From: Firmicutes bacterium UBA5766
Lineage (GTDB): Bacteria; Bacillota; Desulfotomaculia; Desulfotomaculales; Nap2-2B
Assembly (NCBI GenBank): GCA_002418775.1
Contig: DIEU01000023.1
Location: 31,377-52,217 of the forward strand
Direction: 5' to 3'
DNA length: 20,841 nt
Shown here: positions 15,669 to 20,841 of the stretch, in pieces
Layout of the letters: the number at the start of each line of letters is the position of its first letter
How positions within the stretch are numbered: the stretch's first letter is position 1
Notes under the pieces: model-generated
What the model was told of the DNA's origin: nothing
The model's database searches: none
Seen by the model: the letters and a program-made list of their open reading frames with translations, nothing else
Made by a program: the position numbers and the translations under genes

Positions 15669-16229
15669 GTGATAGTCGGCGTTTTAGCATTACAGGGCGC
15701 TTTTCGGGAACATCAGCTGGTGTTGGCGGGCTTAGGCGTCAGCACCTGTCAGGTCCGCAAGCCGGGTGATCTGCAAAGCATTGACGCCTTGATCATTCCC
15801 GGGGGTGAAAGTACAACCATCAGTAAGCTTCTGGCCGATTTCGAACTTTTTGACAAAATCTGCTCAATGGTTGAAGAAGGCCTGCCTATTTTAGGCACCT
15901 GCGCAGGGGCTATCCTGATGGCGAAAGAGATTGAAGATTCAACTTTGCCAGGCCTTGGGTTAATGGACCTGAAAGTAAGAAGAAACGCCTTTGGACGCCA
16001 GGCGGACAGTTTTGAAGAAGACTTGCCAATACCAGTTCTGGGGGAGGAGCCTTTCAGGGCGGTTTTTATACGTGCGCCCCAGATAACAGGCGCCGGCCCG
16101 GATGTGGAAATACTGGCAAGCTACGATAGTCAGATTGTTATGGCCAGGCAAAATAAAATGCTGGCTGCAACATTTCATCCCGAACTGACGGCTGACCAAC
16201 GCTTTCATAAATACTTTTTGAGCCTTTAA
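15669..16229 (+). CDS. pdxT: PLP synthase glutaminase subunit PdxT
   Basis: PdxT hydrolyses glutamine and passes ammonia to PdxS. The 186-residue class I glutaminase shows GVLALQGAFREH at the start, GGESTTISKL, the nucleophile Cys78 in LGTCAGAILMA, and the catalytic pair His170 and Glu172 in TFHPELT. The start is GTG 15669, fixed by the conserved beginning, only four bases after the pdxS stop. The ribosome binding site is weak, so coupling to pdxS is likely. It ends 19 bases before the -35 element of the next promoter. Confidence 0.97.
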   Translation: MIVGVLALQGAFREHQLVLAGLGVSTCQVRKPGDLQSIDALIIPGGESTTISKLLADFELFDKICSMVEEGLPILGTCAGAILMAKEIEDSTLPGLGLMDLKVRRNAFGRQADSFEEDLPIPVLGEEPFRAVFIRAPQITGAGPDVEILASYDSQIVMARQNKMLAATFHPELTADQRFHKYFLSL

Positions 16230-16248
16230 AAGGGATCTTAAAAACTTC

Positions 16249-16277
16249 TTGCGCAAGCATAATTAATGTAGTATATT
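16249..16277 (+). promoter_or_regulatory. promoter of the T-box-controlled serine operon
   Basis: TTGCGC (16249-16254) and TATATT (16272-16277) are exactly 17 bases apart. The expected start near 16284 is just before the first base of the T-box stem I. Confidence 0.65.
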
Positions 16278-16290
16278 ATTGAAAAAAAAA

Positions 16291-16556
16291 AGACCCGATG
16301 AAGGGGAGAAGTAGCGGGCTTTAATTCCTTCAAGAGAGCTGGTGGCAGGTGTAAAATCAGCAGGAAAGTCCGTGAAGAGGCGCCCCGAAGGGTATCTGCC
16401 GAAAAAGAAACTGGCTTAAGTAGGCAGGTACGGTAATTCCGTTAAAAATTCATGGAGCGGGCAGGTGTATCTTAAAATATTCCTGCCAACCAGGGTGGCA
16501 CCGCGGGAGAACCTCTCGTCCCTTATTTATTCAGGGACAAGAGGTTTTAAATTTTT
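16291..16556 (+). promoter_or_regulatory. T-box riboswitch leader
   Basis: A T-box leader senses an uncharged tRNA and lets transcription continue when that amino acid is scarce. Stem I has the base pair block ACCC/GGGT (16293-16296, 16390-16393), GATGA/GAA kink-turn elements, AGTA (16310-16313) opposite GAA (16374-16376), a nine-pair helix GCGGGCTTT/AAAGTCCGT, the AGAGAG bulge, and GGTGG in the apical part. Stem II pairs GTATCTGCC with GGCAGGTAC. Stem III is GGCAGG/CCTGCC. The T-box AGGGTGGCACCGCGG is at 16492-16506, with C16499 expected to pair with a discriminator G. The specifier should lie within 16377-16382 (GAG, AGG or GGC by register); none is a serine codon although serine genes follow. 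Confidence 0.93.
16511..16556 (+). terminator. T-box terminator
   Basis: ACCTCTCGTCCCT (16511-16523) pairs with AGGGACAAGAGGT (16533-16545), with one C-A mismatch and a nine-base loop, followed by T-rich TTTAAATTTTT. The 5' arm (CGTCCCT) can instead pair with AGGG of the T-box to form the antiterminator. Confidence 0.9.
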
Positions 16557-16591
16557 AACGGGAGCGTTCGAATAAGAAGGGAGAGGCAAAA

Positions 16592-17746
16592 ATGAAGGGC
16601 AAACAATATTTAATGATCCCGGGTCCGACGCCAATTCCGCCGGGAGTGACAGCAGCGATGTCGATGCCCGTTATAGGGCACCGCAGTGAAGATTTTGCAA
16701 ATCTTTTAAGTGTCGTCGTGGAAAAAGTAAAGGAAGTTTTTCAGACAAAAAACGATCTTTTTGTGCTCACGAACTCTGGAACAGGCGCAATGGAAGCAGC
16801 CATCGCCAATGTAATAAACCCGGGGGACAGGGTCCTGGCGCTGATCACCGGAAATTTTGGTGAAAGGTTCGCCAATATAGCAAAAGCATACTCCGCTGAT
16901 GTCGACGAAGTTAATTTCGAATGGGGCACAGAAGTTGATCTGCGTGTAGTTGAAGAGAAGCTGGCCAGCCGCAGTTACAAGGCTGTACTGGCCACTCAAA
17001 ATGAAACATCCACGGGGGTAGTCAATGATATCGCCGGGATAAGCGCTTTGGTATCCGGCACGGATGCCCTTTTGATAGTGGATGGTGTAAGCGGAATGGG
17101 CGGAATTGAGTTAAAAACTGACGAGTGGAAGGTAGATATTGTAGTCACCGCTTCACAGAAAGCATTCATGCTTCCGCCCGGTCTGTCCATGATCAGTGTA
17201 AGCGAAAAAGCATGGAAAATCATTGACCAAAACACTTCCCCGCGCTTTTATTTCAGCCTGCCGGCGGCGAAGAAATCTATAGCCAAGTGGAATACGGCAT
17301 ATACACCAAATGTGACGCTTCTTTTCGGTTTAAACGCCGCTCTTGACATGATGCTTGAAGAAGGTATGAAAAACGTCTACGAGCGCCACCTGCTTTTAGC
17401 CAGGGCTGCCCGTGCGGGTATAAAAGCGCTTGGCCTGAATCTTCTTGCCGAAAATCGCTGCGCTTCACCCACCGTTACGTCTGCTTTTGCTCCGGAAGGA
17501 TATGATGTGGAAAATCTGCGCAAGATATTGCGCAAACAATATGGAATTGTTTTTGCGGGCGGACAGGGCCATTTAAAAGGGAAAATCTTCAGGATAGCTC
17601 ATATGGGTTATGCTGACAAAATGGATATAATAATAGCTTTAGGAGGACTTGAAATGGCCCTTGCCCAGATTGGCTTCCAGATTGAACCCGGCGCCGGCTT
17701 AAGGGCTGCTGAAAAGGTTTTTTTAGGGGAGGAAGAGGTATCTTGA
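16592..17746 (+). CDS. class V aminotransferase (serine-pyruvate/alanine-glyoxylate type)
   Basis: PLP-dependent fold-type I aminotransferase of 384 residues. Family marks are MIPGPTPIPPGV at the start, SGTGAMEAA (62-70), Asp164 in IVDGVSGMGG for the pyridine nitrogen, and the PLP lysine Lys190 in TASQKAFMLPPG. Relatives use serine, alanine or glyoxylate. Because it is overlapped by serA and lies behind a T-box, I infer that it makes phosphoserine or serine from the SerA product, replacing SerC, which is not seen here. Sequence alone cannot prove the substrate. The ATG at 16592 has GGGAGAGG upstream. The stop TGA shares bases with the serA start. Confidence 0.88.
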   Translation: MKGKQYLMIPGPTPIPPGVTAAMSMPVIGHRSEDFANLLSVVVEKVKEVFQTKNDLFVLTNSGTGAMEAAIANVINPGDRVLALITGNFGERFANIAKAYSADVDEVNFEWGTEVDLRVVEEKLASRSYKAVLATQNETSTGVVNDIAGISALVSGTDALLIVDGVSGMGGIELKTDEWKVDIVVTASQKAFMLPPGLSMISVSEKAWKIIDQNTSPRFYFSLPAAKKSIAKWNTAYTPNVTLLFGLNAALDMMLEEGMKNVYERHLLLARAARAGIKALGLNLLAENRCASPTVTSAFAPEGYDVENLRKILRKQYGIVFAGGQGHLKGKIFRIAHMGYADKMDIIIALGGLEMALAQIGFQIEPGAGLRAAEKVFLGEEEVS

Positions 17747-19323
17747 AAGTTTTAGTTATGGATGGTGTCACCGAAGAAGGGCTTACTCCCCTGCGTAAGG
17801 AGAAAAACATAGAGGTTGTTATTGGGAAGCCCATGGATGAAGGGGAGCTTGTTTCCACAATCGGCGGATTTGACGCTCTGATCGTCAGAAGCGCCACCAA
17901 GGTTACTGAAAATGTCTTCAAGGCAGGGGGCCGGTTGAAGATAGTCGGGCGCGCAGGAGTTGGCGTGGATAATATAGATATAGAGGCGGCCACGCGCAGG
18001 GGCGTGCTTGTGGTAAACGCCCCGGACGGGAATACAATTGCCGCTGCCGAGCATACAATTGCCATGATGCTTGCCCTGGCGAGAAACATCCCGCAGGCGG
18101 CCGCCAAGATGAGAGAAGGCATTTGGGACAAGAAATCGTTTACCGGTATTGAACTAAGGGGAAAAATCCTCGGGATTATTGGACTGGGGAGAATAGGCAT
18201 GGCAGTGGCCAAAAGGGCGCATGCGCTGGAAATGGAAGTTATCGCCTATGATCCTTATATGAGTCCGGAAAAGGCCGATACTCTTTCAGTAGAACTCCTG
18301 TCTCTGGAAGAAATTTTCAAAAGGGCTGACTTTATTACCATTCACGCTCCAAAAACCAAAGACACCATCTCTTTGATCAACGATCAGGCTTTTTCTTTAA
18401 TGAAAGATGGCGTAAGAATTGTTAACTGCGCCCGCGGCGGTGTGATCAACGAGGACGCTTTATACAAGGCCATGCTTTCAGGAAAGGTGGCGGGAGCAGC
18501 GCTGGATGTTTTTGAAGTTGAACCGGCTACGGACAGCCCTCTGTTAAAGCTGCCCAACTTTATAGCCACTCCCCACCTGGGAGCATCAACGAAGGAAGCC
18601 CAGATTAATGTTGCCATTGATGTATCCAAAGAAATCGTTGATGTCATGAACGGCAGGCTGGCCAAAAATGCTGTCAATATACCTTCTATAAGTGTTCAAA
18701 CCCTTAATGTGATCGGTCCGTTTTTAAGCCTCGCCGAAAAAATGGGCGGATTTCTGGCCCAGCTGCTGCGCGGGCGGCTCAGCAAACTGGAAGTAATTTA
18801 TAGCGGGGAAATATTCAGTGTCGATGTAAGCCCCATAACCACCGCTGTAATAAAGGGTTTGCTTGACCCTATCCTTAATGAATCAGTGAACTATGTCAAC
18901 GCGCAGCTTTTAGCAAAAAACAGGGGCCTGAAGGTCCTCCAGTCCGTGAACGGGGAAGCCATGGGGTATGCAAACCTGATTACTCTCAAGGTGTCCACCG
19001 ACCTTGAAGAAAAATGTGTGGCCGGCACGCTGTTGGGCAAAAACGACGCGCATCTCGTAATGATTGACGGTTACCGTGTGGATACCATACCGAGCGGCCA
19101 TCTTATGTATGTGCCGCATTACGATAAACCGAGGATCATTGGCCCTGTAGGCGTCCTGATCGGTGAGCATGACATAAACATAGCATCCATGCAGGTAGGA
19201 AGAAAGGACAGGGGCGGGACGGCGATCATGATGCTTTCGGTAGACGCCCCGGTTCCGGAAGAGACTTTAAAAGCAATCTCACTCATCGAAGGGGTTCTTG
19301 ATGTCAGGATGGTCAGCCTCTAA
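17743..19323 (+). CDS. serA: D-3-phosphoglycerate dehydrogenase
   Basis: SerA oxidises 3-phosphoglycerate to 3-phosphohydroxypyruvate, the first step of serine synthesis. The 526-residue protein is the long form. The NAD-binding motif GLGRIG is at 147-152. The catalytic residues are Arg231 (NCARGG), Glu260 (DVFEVEP) and His278 (TPHLGAST). An ASB domain follows (about 310-445), and a C-terminal ACT domain (about 453-526) with GPVGVLIGEHDINIASMQVGR, which often senses serine. The start is TTG 17743 with AGGAAGAGG upstream. Its TTGA overlaps the aminotransferase stop by four bases, a sign of coupled translation and shared T-box control. Confidence 0.97.
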   Translation: MKVLVMDGVTEEGLTPLRKEKNIEVVIGKPMDEGELVSTIGGFDALIVRSATKVTENVFKAGGRLKIVGRAGVGVDNIDIEAATRRGVLVVNAPDGNTIAAAEHTIAMMLALARNIPQAAAKMREGIWDKKSFTGIELRGKILGIIGLGRIGMAVAKRAHALEMEVIAYDPYMSPEKADTLSVELLSLEEIFKRADFITIHAPKTKDTISLINDQAFSLMKDGVRIVNCARGGVINEDALYKAMLSGKVAGAALDVFEVEPATDSPLLKLPNFIATPHLGASTKEAQINVAIDVSKEIVDVMNGRLAKNAVNIPSISVQTLNVIGPFLSLAEKMGGFLAQLLRGRLSKLEVIYSGEIFSVDVSPITTAVIKGLLDPILNESVNYVNAQLLAKNRGLKVLQSVNGEAMGYANLITLKVSTDLEEKCVAGTLLGKNDAHLVMIDGYRVDTIPSGHLMYVPHYDKPRIIGPVGVLIGEHDINIASMQVGRKDRGGTAIMMLSVDAPVPEETLKAISLIEGVLDVRMVSL

Positions 19324-19370
19324 AAAAGCTTTTAAAACCGTGTGGTATTTTACAAATTGAAAACAGGGTG

Positions 19371-19399
19371 TTACAATTAGTAAAGTTTGTCAATACTAT
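19371..19399 (+). promoter_or_regulatory. likely serS promoter
   Basis: TTACAA (19371-19376) and TACTAT (19394-19399) are 17 bases apart in the 116-base gap between serA and serS. There is no room for a T-box after it, so serS appears to be outside T-box control. No convincing terminator is visible after serA. Confidence 0.5.
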
Positions 19400-19439
19400 G
19401 GTATTTAAGAAGCTATTTTTCGGAGGTTTGAAATAAAGG

Positions 19440-20705
19440 ATGCTTGATTTAAAATTTGTCCGCAGCCACCCTGAAATCGTTAAGGAGGCTCTCCAAAAAA
19501 GAGGTTCCGGGATAAGCCTGGACGGTTTTCTGGAAGCGGACAATAAGTGGCGGAAAGTCCTTGCCTCCGCCGAAAGCTTAAAAGGAAGGCGCAATACAGT
19601 TTCCACGGAAATCGGCAGGCTTAAAAAACTCGGCCAGGATGCTCCTGAGCTTGTCTCGGAAATGAAGAAAGTTTCCGACGAAATCAAGGAACTTGATGAA
19701 AAGACTCGCCAGCTTGAAAAAGAGATCAGGGACAGCCTTTTGGGCCTACCGAATATACCTCATGAGAGCGTTCCCTCCGGTTTAAGCCCGGATGACAATG
19801 TTGTTGTCCGTAAATGGGGCGCGCCCCGGCCGTTTGATTTTCCTGTCAAAGCGCACTGGGAAATTGGCGAGCTTCATGAGATGCTGGATTTTGAAAGAGG
19901 GGGGAAAGTCAGCGGCGCAAGATTTGTTTTTTACCGGGGGGCCGGAGCCCTTTTGGAAAGGTCCTTATTTAACTTCTTTCTTGATACTCACACGAAAGAC
20001 CACGGCTATACGGAGGTTTTTCCGCCCTTTCTGGTAAACAGCGGCAGCATGTTTGGCACCGGCCAGCTCCCCAAATTCGCCGAAGATATGTTTAAAGTTG
20101 AGGGGACGGACTATTATCTGATTCCTACAGCGGAAGTTCCCGTAACGAACCTTTACCGGGATGAAATTCTGGATGCTGATAAACTCCCCGTGAAACACTG
20201 CGCCTACAGCGCTTGTTTCCGCGCTGAGGCGGGCGCCGCCGGGCGGGATACCCGGGGATTAATCCGCCAGCACCAGTTTAATAAAGTTGAGCTTGTTAAA
20301 TTCTGCAAACCGGAAGAGTCCTATGAGGAACTTGAAAAGCTAACTCAGGACGCCGAGCGGATCCTGCAGCTTCTTGAACTGCCGTACAGGGTTGTTTCGT
20401 TATGCGCCGGCGATCTTGGATTCAGCTCCGCCAAGACTTATGACCTGGAAGTTTGGCTGCCTTCCTACGGGGAATATAAAGAAATTTCTTCATGCAGCAA
20501 CTTCGTTGATTTTCAGGCGCGGCGGGCAAACATAAGGTTCCGCCAGAGCAAGGGGAAACCACAGTACGTACATACTTTAAACGGTTCGGGACTGGCTGTG
20601 GGACGCACAGTAGCGGCAGTGCTGGAGAATTATCAGCAGGAGGACGGCTCTGTAAAGGTGCCTGAAGCGCTGGTTTCCTATATGCATGGATTAAAGATGA
20701 TCTAA
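19440..20705 (+). CDS. serS: seryl-tRNA synthetase
   Basis: SerS charges tRNA-Ser with serine. The 421-residue class II synthetase begins MLDLKFVRSHPEIV, followed by the long antiparallel coiled coil (about 30-100) that grips the extra arm of tRNA-Ser. The catalytic core shows PTAEVP, motif 2 with FRAEAGAAGRDTRG and QHQFNKVELVKF, SCSNFVDFQARR, and motif 3 with NGSGLAVGRTVAAVLE. The start ATG 19440 is set by family conservation. GGAGG is 13 bases upstream, a rather long spacing. It sits after serA and faces a tRNA gene, most likely tRNA-Ser, on the other strand. Confidence 0.97.
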   Translation: MLDLKFVRSHPEIVKEALQKRGSGISLDGFLEADNKWRKVLASAESLKGRRNTVSTEIGRLKKLGQDAPELVSEMKKVSDEIKELDEKTRQLEKEIRDSLLGLPNIPHESVPSGLSPDDNVVVRKWGAPRPFDFPVKAHWEIGELHEMLDFERGGKVSGARFVFYRGAGALLERSLFNFFLDTHTKDHGYTEVFPPFLVNSGSMFGTGQLPKFAEDMFKVEGTDYYLIPTAEVPVTNLYRDEILDADKLPVKHCAYSACFRAEAGAAGRDTRGLIRQHQFNKVELVKFCKPEESYEELEKLTQDAERILQLLELPYRVVSLCAGDLGFSSAKTYDLEVWLPSYGEYKEISSCSNFVDFQARRANIRFRQSKGKPQYVHTLNGSGLAVGRTVAAVLENYQQEDGSVKVPEALVSYMHGLKMI

Positions 20706-20773
20706 AAAAAGCATTGCCTGTTCGTTTGCATAACGTAACCCTTATTCCTTCTTAAAAAAATAAATCCCATAAA

Positions 20774-20808
20774 AAAACTTACTGGCCTGCCCCGAAAGGG
20801 CAGGCCAG
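20774..20808 (-). terminator. intrinsic terminator of the minus-strand tRNA gene
   Basis: CTGGCCTGCCC (20782-20792) and GGGCAGGCCAG (20798-20808) form an 11-pair GC-rich stem with a five-base loop. On the minus strand the hairpin is followed by TAAG and seven T residues, so it ends transcription coming from the tRNA. On the plus strand no T run follows, so it is not a standard terminator for serS. Confidence 0.85.
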
Positions 20809-20819
20809 CTAATAAGTGA

Positions 20820-20841
20820 TGGCGGAGAGAGCGGGATTCGA
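20820..20841 (-). tRNA. 3' end of a tRNA, probably tRNA-Ser
   Basis: Read on the minus strand this is the end of a T loop (TCGAAT), a T-stem half CCCGC, the acceptor strand TCTCTCC, discriminator G and encoded CCA. The acceptor strand and G discriminator match bacterial tRNA-Ser (which starts GGAGAGA), and serS is next door. The anticodon lies outside the window, so the isotype is inferred. Confidence 0.75.

Noticed and set aside
19324..19360. Possible terminator after serA (TAAAACC...GGTATTTTA)
   Set aside because: The stem needs a bulge, is AT-rich and has no T run after it.
1..20841. CRISPR arrays, insertion sequences, prophage or defence genes
   Set aside because: No spaced direct repeats, transposase-like proteins or long inverted repeats were seen; nearly all sequence is explained by conserved housekeeping genes.

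Overview
This window is the replication-origin region of a bacterial chromosome, almost certainly a Firmicute of the class Clostridia. The evidence is the gene order (rpmH-rnpA-yidD-yidC-jag-mnmE-mnmG-rsmG on one side of oriC, dnaA-dnaN-remB-gyrB-gyrA on the other), a RemB/YaaB protein, a T-box leader, PdxS/PdxT, and a serA gene beside a class V aminotransferase and serS. Placement near the Peptococcaceae/Moorella-type Clostridia rests on remembered synteny and is only an inference. Base composition is moderate, and about half the genes start with TTG or GTG.

Left arm (1-7055, all minus strand). From the origin leftward lies one long operon-like run: L34 (rpmH), RNase P protein (rnpA), YidD, YidC, the RNA-binding protein Jag, and the tRNA/rRNA modification genes mnmE, mnmG and rsmG. 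After a 159-base gap containing a perfect parS site come a DUF503 protein and a tRNA cluster with its own promoter (His, Gln, and a Lys cut by the window edge). A strong promoter for the run sits at 7164-7193.

Origin (7056-8894). Transcription diverges here, so both arms are read in the direction a fork would travel. The gap upstream of dnaA (351 bases) holds two divergent promoters and hairpin/T-tract leaders but no recognisable DnaA box. The dnaA-dnaN gap holds two near-consensus DnaA boxes, a short GC-rich step, five in-phase DnaA-trio units and an AT-rich stretch. This is the layout of a basal unwinding system, so I place the opening site between dnaA and dnaN.

Right arm (8895-20841, plus strand until the last tRNA). 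It carries dnaN, remB, gyrB and gyrA (yaaA and recF, often found between dnaN and remB, are missing), then pdxS-pdxT for pyridoxal phosphate synthesis. A promoter and T-box riboswitch follow, controlling a class V aminotransferase overlapped by serA (serine biosynthesis). serS follows with its own promoter. A minus-strand terminator and the 3' end of a tRNA, most likely Ser, close the window. The PLP made by PdxST is the cofactor of the aminotransferase, and the serine branch feeds SerS and its tRNA.

This is mostly a conserved housekeeping region. I found no convincing new system. The points most worth a second look are the DnaA-trio origin, the T-box whose specifier does not read as serine, a small repeat-derived insertion inside DnaN, valine at the quinolone position of GyrA, and the missing recF and parAB genes.
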